Shown: in pieces, positions 42,638 through 51,252 of the stretch
Numbering within the stretch: the first letter of the stretch is position 1
How the letters are laid out: every line of letters begins with the position of its first letter
Assembly: GCA_963773055.1 (NCBI GenBank)
Contig: CAVYZL010000004.1
Location: forward strand, 21,274-85,273
Origin: PALSA-612 sp963773055
Lineage (GTDB): Bacteria > Actinomycetota > Thermoleophilia > Gaiellales > Gaiellaceae
Direction: 5' to 3'
Length of the DNA: 64,000 nucleotides
Program-made: the position numbers and the translations under genes
The notes under the pieces: generated by a model
What the model was told of the DNA's origin: nothing
What the model saw: only the letters and a program-made list of their open reading frames with translations
The model's database searches: none

Positions 42638-43641
42638 ATGGTCGCTTTCGCGGCACCCGACGCCGGACATGCGCCGCGCGCGGTTTCCGCGCGCATCCGC
42701 CTCGCCGCCGTTATCTGCGGCGTGGCGCTGGCGTATTCCTTCTCGCTGCGATCGTTGCTCGACGGGTGGCAATACGAGACACCGCTCGCGCATCTCGCCC
42801 TCGTGCCGATCCTCACCGGCGTGCTCCTCTTCGCTGCGCGCGGGCGCTACCCGCACATCGACTGGCTCCGGCTGGGTCGAGTGGACGTCGCTGTCGCGCT
42901 GCTTCTGTTCTTCGCCGCGTTCGCGCTGCTCGGCGTCGGACCCGCGATCTGGTCGACGTACTTCTGGGCGAGTCGTCTCGACCTGCTCACGTTGCCGCTG
43001 TTCGTCGCGGCCGCCCTTGTCCTCCTGTTCGGCACGCGGTCGCTGGCGTCGTTCTGGTTTCCGCTCGGCTTTCTCCTCCTCGCGTGGCCGCTTCCCTACC
43101 TCGTGTTCGTCGAGCAAACGCTCACGCTCTTCACCCACCTGACGGCGCTCGGCGTCGGGGCGATCGCCATGCCGACCGGGCTCGCCACAGTCGATCCCAC
43201 CGGGGACGCGGGAACCTTCGTCGTCAGCCACGCGGGGGCCCCGTTCACCGTCGCCGTCGCGAGCGCTTGCTCCGGCGTCAACGCGCTCGTCGGCTTCTTC
43301 ATCGTCGCCGCGTTCGCGCGCGTACTTCGTCCGCGGCCCGTTCCTCCGCCGCCTCGCCTGGCTCGCGACGGGCGCGCTGCTCGTGTGGCTCTTCAACGTG
43401 CTCCGCATCATCGCCATCCTCGGCACGGGCGCCCTCTTCGGCGAGCGAGCCGCGTTCCGCGTGCTCCACCCCGTCTCCGGCCTCGTCGCCCTTAACCTCG
43501 CCGCCCTGCTCGCCGTCCTTCTGATGCGCCGCTACGGGCTGCGCTGGCGGCGGGGGCAGGTCGAGGTCGACTCGCCACTCGCGGAGGTGGCCGCGCCCGC
43601 GGAGCGCGCCGTCCCGGGCGTCGTCGGTCGGCAGGGTCGCC
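42638..43641 (+). CDS. Exosortase-family transpeptidase, frameshifted
   Basis: A polytopic membrane protein with about eight helices matching exosortase/archaeosortase. The first frame (to about 43316) holds the catalytic Cys211 in ACSGVNALVGF. A shift of +1 (or loss of one CG) in the CGCGCG tract at about 43316-43322 is needed to reach the second frame. That frame holds the conserved Arg in FNVLRIIAIL and the His in VLHPVSGLVALNLAALL. All three catalytic residues are present only across both frames. The end is set where the downstream frame takes over, since the second frame has no stop there. It cleaves and re-anchors PEP-CTERM-like tails. Confidence 0.65.
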
Positions 43642-44304
43642 CTGCTCCTCACCGTCGCGGTCGCGTTCGCGTTGACGAGCGGCCCGCTCCAGGCCGCCTC
43701 CCGCGGATTTTCGAACGACGGTCGCCCCGCGGTCGCGCCGTACATCGACCGTCCCGTCGGGGCCCCCGGGTGGTCCGTGCAGCGCCTCGAGCAGATTCGC
43801 TTCGCGACGCCCTATTACGGTGCGCACTCACTCTGGTTCCGCTACCGCCTGCGTCCTCTACGCGAGGATTCCCGACCGTTCACGGTCTGGCTCGACGCGG
43901 TCACGAGTCCCGATCTCGGCGCCCTGAACGCGTACACGCTCGCGCATTGCTACTCGTTCCACGGCTTCCGCGTCGATCTCGCACGGCGACTCGACCTCGG
44001 AGCAGGCGTCGTTGGCCAGGCGTTCGTCTATACGACAGGCGACGTGCGCTGGCACGCCGTGAGCTGGCAGTGGCCGATCGCCCACCGTGACCGCCGGGTG
44101 GAGCACGAACGGATCATCCTGCTCGCGAGCTCGCCTGTGCGGCCAGAATCGGCGCACGCACAGAACTCCGGCGGAGTGCTGGACACCATCCTTTCCCTCC
44201 TCAACATGCGCGCCCCCGACCGCGACGACAATCCGGCGCTGACCGCCGCGATGCGAGACGTCGCACAGTCGATCGTGGCCCAACGTGTCGGAGGGCACCT
44301 GTGA
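43642..44304 (+). CDS. EpsI-like exosortase-associated protein
   Basis: About 220 residues, starting with a hydrophobic span (VALLLTVAVAFALTSGPLQ) and continuing as a soluble domain (GWSVQRLEQIRFATPYYGAHSLWFRYRL, then VHEV-like and DVRWHAVSWQWPI). It occupies the position of the EpsI protein that accompanies exosortases. The frame lacks ATG or GTG upstream. TTG 43672 would cut off the membrane span, CTG 43642 would keep it, and a +1 shift near 43630 would fuse it to the exosortase. The length 42638-44304 fits a fusion with two inserted bases. It ends at a GTGA overlap with the glycosyltransferase. Confidence 0.5.
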   Translation: MLLTVAVAFALTSGPLQAASRGFSNDGRPAVAPYIDRPVGAPGWSVQRLEQIRFATPYYGAHSLWFRYRLRPLREDSRPFTVWLDAVTSPDLGALNAYTLAHCYSFHGFRVDLARRLDLGAGVVGQAFVYTTGDVRWHAVSWQWPIAHRDRRVEHERIILLASSPVRPESAHAQNSGGVLDTILSLLNMRAPDRDDNPALTAAMRDVAQSIVAQRVGGHL

Positions 44305-45530
44305 CCGCGATCGGTGGTGAGTTGCTTCGGCACGGGCTCAACCACGTGCTCGCGGTCTACGCATTCGTCGTCCTCACGCACTTCGTCTTTCAAGTGGCGT
44401 TCGCGCACCAGGAGTACCGCGCGGCCGTCCGCGAACACGAGGCGCGCGACGACGTCGAGCGCATGCCCTCCGTCGACGTCATCGTGACCTCGTACAACGA
44501 AGAGCCCGAGCGGCTCGAGGCGTGCCTCCAGTCCGTCGTCGACCAGGAGTACCCCGGCAAGGTTCGGGTCTTCGTCATTGACGACGACTCCGCGAACCGC
44601 GCCGAGCTGATGCCGATCTACGAGCGGTTTGGGCGCCTCGACGGCTGGGAAGTGCTGCTTGCACGCGAGAACCGCGGCAAGCGGGCCGGTCAAGACGTCG
44701 GCTTTCGGCAAGGCGAGGGCGAGATCATCGTGACGATCGACTCCGACACAGAGGTCGATCCTGACGGGGTGACGGAGATCGTCCGGGCCTTCGAGGACCC
44801 GCGGCTCGGCGCCGTCACGGGCGACGTGGGAGTGACGAATGAGCGCCGCAACATCCTCACGCGTCTGATCGGAATGCGCTACTGGGTCGCGTTCAACCAG
44901 GAGCGCGCCGCGCAGAGCCGGTTCCGAAGCGTCCTCTGCTGCTCGGGCCCGCTCGCCGGCTATCGCCGGACGGTGCTCACCAACGTCTGGGAGCGCTACG
45001 TGACTCAGTCGTATCGGGGCGTCACCTGCACGTACGGCGACGACCGGCACCTCACGAACCTTGTGCTCGCGACCGGCCACGACACGCGGTTTCTTCCGTT
45101 CGCCCACGCCATCACGTACGCGCCGGAGGATCTTTCCTCGTACCTGCGCCAGCAGCTGCGCTGGAACAAGAGCTTCTACCGCGAGCTCCTCTGGACGGTC
45201 CCGTTCCTCCTCCGCTGTTCGCCGTACCTCGTGTTCGAGGTGCTCGTACAGACTGTGCTCCCGCTGCTCCTCACGCTCGCGATCCTCACCGCCTTTGCGC
45301 TGGGCGTCGTGGACGATCCTCACCGCCTCCTGCACTACGCCGAGGTGGTCGTATTCATGGCTGCGCTGCGGTGCAGCTACGCGATCTACCGTACGAAGCG
45401 GCTCTCTTTCCTGATCTTCATCCTCTACGGCTTCGTCCACGTCGTCTTTCTCGTGCCAACGCGGTTGCGGGCGCTCGTCACCCTCGGCGACAACCGCTGG
45501 GGGACGAGGACAGCCGCACAGAGCTCGTAG
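44301..45530 (+). CDS. Membrane GT2 glycosyltransferase (hyaluronan-synthase/NodC-like)
   Basis: A 409-residue processive-type family 2 glycosyltransferase. It has one N-terminal helix, the GT-A domain (VDVIVTSYNEEPERLEACL, VIDDDSANRAE, TIDSDTEVDPDG), GDDRHLTNLVL, the QxxRW motif in RQQLRWNKSFYRE, and about four C-terminal helices. These features match hyaluronan, chitin-oligosaccharide and poly-GlcNAc synthases. GTG 44301 overlaps the upstream stop. Its link to an exosortase locus suggests production of an extracellular polymer. Confidence 0.87.
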   Translation: MTAIGGELLRHGLNHVLAVYAFVVLTHFVFQVAFAHQEYRAAVREHEARDDVERMPSVDVIVTSYNEEPERLEACLQSVVDQEYPGKVRVFVIDDDSANRAELMPIYERFGRLDGWEVLLARENRGKRAGQDVGFRQGEGEIIVTIDSDTEVDPDGVTEIVRAFEDPRLGAVTGDVGVTNERRNILTRLIGMRYWVAFNQERAAQSRFRSVLCCSGPLAGYRRTVLTNVWERYVTQSYRGVTCTYGDDRHLTNLVLATGHDTRFLPFAHAITYAPEDLSSYLRQQLRWNKSFYRELLWTVPFLLRCSPYLVFEVLVQTVLPLLLTLAILTAFALGVVDDPHRLLHYAEVVVFMAALRCSYAIYRTKRLSFLIFILYGFVHVVFLVPTRLRALVTLGDNRWGTRTAAQSS

Positions 45531-45586
45531 GCCCGGTCGCCGAGCCGGCGCTCAAGCCCTCACGCTCCGCTCCCGATAGAGCGACC

Positions 45587-46045
45587 ATGGAGTTCGCACG
45601 GAGATCGCAACCGGTCGGCACGCAGGGTTCGTCGACCGAGAATCTGCTGGGGCCAGCGTTCGCCGCGACGCTTGATCGCCGTCGGCAGCGCTACGCGCTA
45701 CCTCCCTCCACCGTCGCAGAGCTCGCTCCGGTCGATGCGTTCTACGATCGGCTCGCAACACCGCCACCCGCACCTCCTGCACCAGAACCGGCCTCGGGAT
45801 TCCAGGTCAGCCCGTGCGCGACGATGCCACCACCCCAGCCTTCTGCATCAGAGCCACTGACGGAACTGCCGATCAGCCGGTTCGCGGCGACGCCACCGGA
45901 GCCTCATCCCGCTCCCGAGCCGTTCGTCGAAGCGCCGACTACCAAGACGTCGCCGTCGGTCCGGCAACCGACCGCGTTCCGTATCGCCTGCGGCGCCACT
46001 CTCGTGCTCGTCGTGCTCTGGGTGCGGCGTCGTCGCCGCACCTGA
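45587..46045 (+). CDS. Proline-rich protein with C-terminal membrane anchor
   Basis: A 152-residue protein with no signal peptide. It has a Ser/Arg-rich start, a long Pro/Ala/Glu-rich middle (PPPAPPAPEPAS, EPHPAPEPFVEAP), then one hydrophobic helix and a basic tip (LVLVVLWVRRRRRT). This is a tail-anchored layout. The tail resembles an exosortase signal loosely but lacks a PEP motif. It follows the glycosyltransferase by 56 bases and may belong to the same locus. No family is recognised. Confidence 0.5.
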   Translation: MEFARRSQPVGTQGSSTENLLGPAFAATLDRRRQRYALPPSTVAELAPVDAFYDRLATPPPAPPAPEPASGFQVSPCATMPPPQPSASEPLTELPISRFAATPPEPHPAPEPFVEAPTTKTSPSVRQPTAFRIACGATLVLVVLWVRRRRRT

Positions 46046-46059
46046 CGCGGAGCTCGAGC

Positions 46060-46875
46060 TCAGTCGACGCGTGCGACGTGTGCGGAGATGGCGTCAGCCG
46101 TCTGGCGCACTGGTGGACCGTAACGCTGCACGAGCTCGTCCATCGAGACCATCGATCGATGCACCGCGAGGTTGATCGCGGCCGCGACGGACCCGGATCG
46201 AGAGCGGATCGGCGCCGCGAGCGAACGGAGCCCGTAGGCGAGCTCCTCGTTGTTGAGGGCGAGGCCGGTCGCCCTCACGCGCTCGAGCTCCGCCCGGAGC
46301 TTCGCCCGCGTCGTGATTGCGTTCGGCCCGCGTCGCGTCAGCTCCTCGCCATCGAGCACCGCGTCCAGCTCGTTCTCGGGAAGAAACGCGATCAGCGCCT
46401 TCCCGAGCGCCGTGCAGTAGGCGGGCAGCCGTGAGCCGACGTGGAGGTTGAGGTCGATGTCCCGCTGGCCGGGCCGTGAGGTGCGGCAGCGCTCGATATA
46501 GACCACCTCGTGGCCGTCAAGCACGGCCATGTTCACCGTGAATCCCGTCTCGTCGCTCAACAGCTGGAGGTACGGCATCGCGATCTCGCGCAGGTCCATC
46601 GAGTGGATCGCCGCGAAGCCGAGGTCGAGCACGCGAGGCCCGAGGCGGTAGCGCTTCGTCGCCGGGTCCTGCTGGAGATAGCCGAGCCTGGCAAGCGTCG
46701 CAACGTACCGGTGCGCCGTGCTCCGGCTCAGGCCGACGACGCGCGCCACCTCGCTGATCCCGAGCACGGAACTGTCCGACGTGAACGAGGAGAGGATCGC
46801 GAGCCCGCGCTCGAGCGACTGCGAGTAGCCCGTTGCTGGGCGCTCTTGGCGTTTGAGTACAGGGGTCGTCGCCAT
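46060..46875 (-). CDS. IclR-family regulator (PcaR/PobR type)
   Basis: A 271-residue regulator. The winged helix-turn-helix is at about residues 25-80 (LGISEVARVVGLSRSTAHRYVATLARLGYLQQD). The effector domain is at about 95-265 (LSDETGFTVNMAVLDGHEVVYIERC, GSRLPAYCTALGKALIAFLPE). It is divergent from pcaI across a 184-base gap, the usual place for a PcaR/PobR-like activator of protocatechuate genes responding to an aromatic or beta-ketoadipate effector. Effector not determined. Confidence 0.88.
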   Translation of the reverse strand: MATTPVLKRQERPATGYSQSLERGLAILSSFTSDSSVLGISEVARVVGLSRSTAHRYVATLARLGYLQQDPATKRYRLGPRVLDLGFAAIHSMDLREIAMPYLQLLSDETGFTVNMAVLDGHEVVYIERCRTSRPGQRDIDLNLHVGSRLPAYCTALGKALIAFLPENELDAVLDGEELTRRGPNAITTRAKLRAELERVRATGLALNNEELAYGLRSLAAPIRSRSGSVAAAINLAVHRSMVSMDELVQRYGPPVRQTADAISAHVARVD

Positions 46876-46900
46876 GCGTTCGAGATACTAGAACACTGTC

Positions 46901-46930
46901 TTGACAAGTCGACGGCGGCCTACGTAGCGT
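46901..46930 (+). promoter_or_regulatory. Candidate promoter for the pca operon with a short palindrome
   Basis: TTGACA (46901-46906), an 18-base spacer and TAGCGT (46925-46930). The -35 sits inside CTTGACAAG, a small palindrome that could be part of the IclR operator. The leader to pcaI is about 120 bases and ends in a purine-rich GAGAGGAGGG. Confidence 0.4.
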
Positions 46931-47059
46931 CCGCTGTCGTCCGGGCACACTGACAGGTCTTTCCGCTCCTTGCCTGCGGGCGAATCTGGGGCAGAATCGA
47001 GCGCGTAGCGGGCAGCATCGCAACCGGTAGACCAGTCGAGAGGAGGGACGAGGCAGGCG

Positions 47060-47719
47060 ATGACGGCGACGGGCCTGATCAGCGCCGAGGAGGCGGTTTC
47101 TCACATCCGCTCGGGCGACACGGTGATGGTCGGCGGCTTTGGCCTCGTCGGAGCGCCTCTGACGCTGATCGACGCACTCGTCGAGCACTCGGATGCGACC
47201 GACCTGACGATCGTCTCGAACAACATCGGCGAGCCCGGCCGCGGCCTCGGCAAGCTGCTGCGGCAGGGACGGATCCGCCGCGGCATCTCGTCGTACTTCA
47301 CGTCGAACCCCGAGGCGGTGGCCGCCGTCAACGCCGGCGACATGGAGGCGACGTTGGTCCCGCAGGGGACCTTCGCCGAGGCGATCCGAGCTGGAGGCGC
47401 GGGGATCGGCGGGTTCTACACGCCCGTCGCGGCGGGCACGGTGCTCGCGGAGGGTAAGGAGGAGCGCAAGATCGGCGGCGTCCTCCACGTGCTCGAGGAG
47501 CCGATGCGCGCCGACGTCGCCCTCGTCTTCGCCGCGAAGGCGGACGCGCTCGGGAACCTCTGGTACCGGCGGACGGCGCGCAACTTCAATCCGGTGATGG
47601 CCACCGCGGCCGAGGTCACGATCGCCGAAGCCGGCGACGTGCTCGACGCGGGCGCGCTCGAGCCGGAGGCGGTCGCCACTCCTCACCTCTACATCGACTA
47701 CCTCGTGAGGAAGACATGA
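47060..47719 (+). CDS. pcaI: 3-oxoadipate CoA-transferase subunit A
   Basis: A 219-residue alpha subunit of a family I CoA-transferase, moving CoA from succinyl-CoA to beta-ketoadipate. It has the VMVGGFGLVGAP motif, TIVSNNIGEPG and LVPQGTFAEAIRAGGAGIGGFYTP. Its ATGA end overlaps pcaJ by four bases. Placement beside pcaB, pcaC and pobA points to beta-ketoadipate rather than acetoacetate as substrate. Confidence 0.9.
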   Translation: MTATGLISAEEAVSHIRSGDTVMVGGFGLVGAPLTLIDALVEHSDATDLTIVSNNIGEPGRGLGKLLRQGRIRRGISSYFTSNPEAVAAVNAGDMEATLVPQGTFAEAIRAGGAGIGGFYTPVAAGTVLAEGKEERKIGGVLHVLEEPMRADVALVFAAKADALGNLWYRRTARNFNPVMATAAEVTIAEAGDVLDAGALEPEAVATPHLYIDYLVRKT

Positions 47720-48372
47720 CCTCCGACGTGAAGCTCCGGATCGCCGAGCGAGCGGCACAGGAGCTCAAGCCCGGCGAGATCGTCAACCTCGGCATCGGCA
47801 TCCCGAACCTGATCCCGGGGCTCCTCGACGACGACGCCGGGATCTTCCTACACACAGAGAACGGGCTGCTCGGCGTCGGCCCTCGACCGACCGAGTCGGA
47901 GCTCGATCCCGACCTGATCGACGCCGCCAAGGAGCCGGTGACCGCGCTCCTGGGCGCGTCGTACTTCGACAGCGCCGCGAGCTTCGCGATGATCAGGGGC
48001 GGGCACATCGACGTCGCCGTGCTGGGCGCGCTGCAGGTGTCGGCCCGCGGCGACATCGCCAACTGGGCGATGCCTGGCGGGGACGTCCTGGGCGTCGGCG
48101 GAGCGATGGATCTCGTCGTCGGCGCGCGGCGCGTGATCGTGACGATGACCGCCACGTCGTCCAAGGGCGCGCCGAAGGTCGTCCCCGAGTGCGAGTACCC
48201 GCTGACAGCGGCCGAGGCGGCGGACGTCGTGATCACCGAGCTCGCCGTCTTCCGGCTGCGCGACGGCGCGCTGCAGCTCACGGAGCTGCTTGGCGACGCG
48301 ACAGTCGAAGACGTCGCCGCCGTGACGAGCGCACCCTTCGTCACGTCCCTCGCAACCGTCGGCGTCGACTGA
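47716..48372 (+). CDS. pcaJ: 3-oxoadipate CoA-transferase subunit B
   Basis: A 218-residue beta subunit carrying the catalytic glutamate in FLHTENGLLGVG. Other family motifs are VNLGIGIPNLIPGL, GGHIDVAVLGALQVSARGDIAN and GAMDLVVGARRVIVTM. It overlaps pcaI by four bases and is followed 14 bases later by pcaB. Together with PcaI it forms the alpha2beta2-type enzyme of the beta-ketoadipate pathway. Confidence 0.91.
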   Translation: MTSDVKLRIAERAAQELKPGEIVNLGIGIPNLIPGLLDDDAGIFLHTENGLLGVGPRPTESELDPDLIDAAKEPVTALLGASYFDSAASFAMIRGGHIDVAVLGALQVSARGDIANWAMPGGDVLGVGGAMDLVVGARRVIVTMTATSSKGAPKVVPECEYPLTAAEAADVVITELAVFRLRDGALQLTELLGDATVEDVAAVTSAPFVTSLATVGVD

Positions 48373-48386
48373 GCGCGCGTCTCCGC

Positions 48387-49706
48387 GTGACGCCCTTCGC
48401 CAGCATCTTCGTGCCCGAGGAATACCGGGCGTCCGTCTCGGATGAGGCGTGGGTGGCCGCCATGCTCGAGTTCGAGGCCGCGCTCGCAGGCGCATGCGCG
48501 GAGGTCGGCCTGATCCCGGCGGAGCACGCGAAGCGTATCGCCGACGCTTGCGCTTCCGGGACATTCCCTGCTGAAGCGCTCGCCGACGAGGGTCGGAGCT
48601 CGGGAATCCCCGTGACGCCACTCGTCAAGCGGCTCCGCGCCGAGGTCGCAGAGCCTGCAGCATCGTCCGTCCATCTGGGCGCAACGAGCCAGGACGTCGT
48701 GGATACCGCAGCGATGCTCGTTGCCGCTCGGACGATCGATCTGCTCCTTACCGATCTCGACGCAGTCGCGCAGTCGGTGGCCGCACTCGCACGTGAGCAC
48801 CGATCGACGCCGATCGCGGGACGCACACTCCTCCAGCAGGCCGTTCCGACGACCTTCGGCGCGAAGTGCGTCGTCTGGCTCGTTGCAATCCTCGAGGCGC
48901 GGTCGGGGCTCGCCCGGGTGCGGGACGAGCGCCTCGCCGTCCAGCTCGGTGGGGCAGCGGGAACGCTCGGCCCGCTCGGGCCCGACGGCACGCGAGTGCT
49001 GACGATCGTCGCCCGGAAGCTCGGGCTCGCAGAGCCCGTCGTCCCCTGGCACACGGACCGGACGCGGATCGCCCAGGTCGGTGCCGCGCTGGCTCTGGCG
49101 TCCGGCGTCGTGGAGAAGATCGGTCTCGACGTCGCACTGCTTGCGCAGACCGAGGTGGCAGAGGTCGCGGAGGCAGACGCCGGAGGCTCGTCCGCGATGC
49201 CGCAGAAGCAGAACCCCGTCGGCGCCACCGTCACGCGCGCTTGCTCACGGCTCGTGCGCGGCCATGCGCTCGTGCTGACCGAATCGCTCGGGCAGGAGCA
49301 CGAGCGTGCAATCGGGGCCTGGCACGCCGAGTGGACGGCGCTCGCCGGGGCGCTCGCGTTCACGGGCGGCGCCGTCTCGTCGGCGCGCCGCACGCTGTCC
49401 GGGCTCCACGTCGACGCGGAGCGAATGCGGTCGAACCTCGACCTGACCGGCGGCGCGATCACGGCGGAGCGCGTCGCGGTAGCGCTCGCCGCCTCGATCG
49501 GACGCGACCGTGCGGACGAGGTGATCGGGACGGCCGCAAGGCGCTCGTCGGCCTCAGGCCGGGCGCTGCGGACCGAGCTTCTCGACGACCCGGACGTCTC
49601 GCTGCCCGACGAGGAGCTCGAGCGGCTGCTCGACCCGACGACGTACCTCGGATCCGCCGAGGCGTTCGTCGACCGGGCGCTCGAAGCCTACGGAGACGGC
49701 GCGTGA
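48387..49706 (+). CDS. pcaB: 3-carboxy-cis,cis-muconate cycloisomerase
   Basis: A 439-residue member of the fumarase/aspartase superfamily that lactonises carboxymuconate in protocatechuate breakdown. It has VHLGATSQDVVDTAAML, RTLLQQAVPTTFG and the signature GSSAMPQKQNPVGA. The start GTG 48387 gives TPFASIFVPEEY, a normal N-terminus for PcaB. The frame upstream overlaps pcaJ as shadow. The TGA overlaps the pcaC GTG. Confidence 0.91.
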   Translation: MTPFASIFVPEEYRASVSDEAWVAAMLEFEAALAGACAEVGLIPAEHAKRIADACASGTFPAEALADEGRSSGIPVTPLVKRLRAEVAEPAASSVHLGATSQDVVDTAAMLVAARTIDLLLTDLDAVAQSVAALAREHRSTPIAGRTLLQQAVPTTFGAKCVVWLVAILEARSGLARVRDERLAVQLGGAAGTLGPLGPDGTRVLTIVARKLGLAEPVVPWHTDRTRIAQVGAALALASGVVEKIGLDVALLAQTEVAEVAEADAGGSSAMPQKQNPVGATVTRACSRLVRGHALVLTESLGQEHERAIGAWHAEWTALAGALAFTGGAVSSARRTLSGLHVDAERMRSNLDLTGGAITAERVAVALAASIGRDRADEVIGTAARRSSASGRALRTELLDDPDVSLPDEELERLLDPTTYLGSAEAFVDRALEAYGDGA

Positions 49707-50077
49707 GCGACCTCCACGACGAGGGCATGAAGACGCGGCGAGAGGTGCTCGGAGACGAGCACGTCGACCGCGCGATCGAGGCGACGACGCCGTTCACGGC
49801 GGCGTTCCAGGACCTGATCACGCGCTACGCGTGGGGCGAGATCTGGTCCCGTCCCGGGCTCGACCGGCGGACACGAAGCTGCATCACGCTGACGGCGCTG
49901 ATCGCGCTCGGCCACGAGCGCGAGCTCGCGATGCACGTGCGCGCCGCTCTCCGGAACGGCGTCACGCCTGCCGAGATCGAGGAGGTCATCCTCCAGTCGG
50001 CGATCTACTGCGGCGTGCCAGCGGCGAACAGCGCGTTTGCGATCGCACAACGCGTGGTCGAGGAAGAGAGCGGGTGA
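49703..50077 (+). CDS. pcaC: 4-carboxymuconolactone decarboxylase
   Basis: A 124-residue CMD-family protein acting after PcaB. It has TRREVLGDEHVDRAIE, FQDLITRYAWGEIWSRPGLDRRTRS and the helical AMHVRAALRNGVTPAEIEEVI, typical of PcaC. GTG 49703 overlaps the pcaB stop and the next GTG overlaps its own stop, both by four bases. It is a stand-alone form, not fused to the enol-lactonase PcaD, which is missing from this window. Confidence 0.92.
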   Translation: MSDLHDEGMKTRREVLGDEHVDRAIEATTPFTAAFQDLITRYAWGEIWSRPGLDRRTRSCITLTALIALGHERELAMHVRAALRNGVTPAEIEEVILQSAIYCGVPAANSAFAIAQRVVEEESG

Positions 50078-51252
50078 CGCACCGGACGCAGGTGGGAATC
50101 GTCGGAGCGGGGCCGTCCGGCCTGCTGCTCTCGCACCTGCTCCACCTCGAGGGCATCGAGTCGGTCGTGCTCGAGGATCGGACGCAGGAGTACGTGATCT
50201 CCCGCGTGCGCGCCGGCGTTCTCGAACAGGGCGTCGTCAACCTCCTGCGCGCGGTCGGCCTCGGCGCCCGGATCGACGCGGAAGGGCTCGTGCACGACGG
50301 CATCGAGATCCGCTTCGGCGGCCGCCGCCATCGCATCGACTTCAAGGAGTTGATTGGCCGCACGATCATGATCTACGGCCAGAACAAGGTGATCGAGGAT
50401 CTGATCGCCATCCGCGAAGACGCCGGCGGCGACCTGCGCTACGAGGTCGCGGACGTCACCCTCGACGATCTCGAGACGACCTCGCCGTCGATCAGGTTCC
50501 GCCACGACGGACGGGACGAGGTCATTGAGTGCGACTTCGTCGTCGGCTGCGACGGCTTCCACGGCGTCAGCCGGCCGTCGATCCCGGACGGCGCCTTGAC
50601 GGTGTTCGAGCGCGTGTACGCGTTCGGGTGGCTGGGGATCCTCGCCGAGGTCGCCCCCTCGACGGAGGAGGTCTCGTACGCTCATCACGAGCGCGGCTTC
50701 GCGCTGCACAGCATGCGCTCGCCGACGGTCAGCCGGCTCTACATCCAGGTGCCGGCCGACGACGACATCGCGGACTGGCCGGACAACCGCATCTGGGCCG
50801 AGCTCCACGCCCGGCTTGCCGTCGACGACGGCTGGGAGCTGGAGGAGGGACCGGTGATCGAGAAGGGCATCGCCCCGCTCCGGAGCTTCGTCGCCGAGCC
50901 GATGCGTCACGGACAGCTGTTCCTCGCGGGCGACGCGGCGCACATCGTGCCGCCGACAGGCGCCAAGGGCCTCAATCTCGCGGTCGCCGACGTGACGGTG
51001 CTCGCGCAGGCGCTGGCCGCGTACTACCGCTCCGGGGACGAGTCGGGGCTCGACGCGTACTCCGCCACCTGCCTCCGCCGGGTGTGGCAGGCGGAGCGCC
51101 TGAGCTGGTATCTCACGTCGATGCTCCACCTCTTCCCGGAGAATGACGCGTTCATGGAACGACTCCAGCTCGCGCAGCTCGACCAGCTCGTCTCGTCCCG
51201 CGCGGCGGCGACCGCCCTCGCGGAGTCGTACGCCGGCCAGGAGATCCTCTGA
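50074..51252 (+). CDS. pobA: 4-hydroxybenzoate 3-monooxygenase
   Basis: A 392-residue FAD enzyme that hydroxylates 4-hydroxybenzoate to protocatechuate with NAD(P)H. It has the nucleotide fold GIVGAGPSGLLL, SRVRAGVLEQG (typical of PobA), the DG motif VVGCDGFHG and the GD motif FLAGDAAHIVPPTGAKGLN. The length is exactly that of Pseudomonas PobA. Its GTG overlaps pcaC and its TGA overlaps the permease ATG (TGATG). It supplies the protocatechuate used by PcaB and PcaC after ring cleavage by PcaGH, which are not in the window. Confidence 0.92.
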   Translation: MTHRTQVGIVGAGPSGLLLSHLLHLEGIESVVLEDRTQEYVISRVRAGVLEQGVVNLLRAVGLGARIDAEGLVHDGIEIRFGGRRHRIDFKELIGRTIMIYGQNKVIEDLIAIREDAGGDLRYEVADVTLDDLETTSPSIRFRHDGRDEVIECDFVVGCDGFHGVSRPSIPDGALTVFERVYAFGWLGILAEVAPSTEEVSYAHHERGFALHSMRSPTVSRLYIQVPADDDIADWPDNRIWAELHARLAVDDGWELEEGPVIEKGIAPLRSFVAEPMRHGQLFLAGDAAHIVPPTGAKGLNLAVADVTVLAQALAAYYRSGDESGLDAYSATCLRRVWQAERLSWYLTSMLHLFPENDAFMERLQLAQLDQLVSSRAAATALAESYAGQEIL

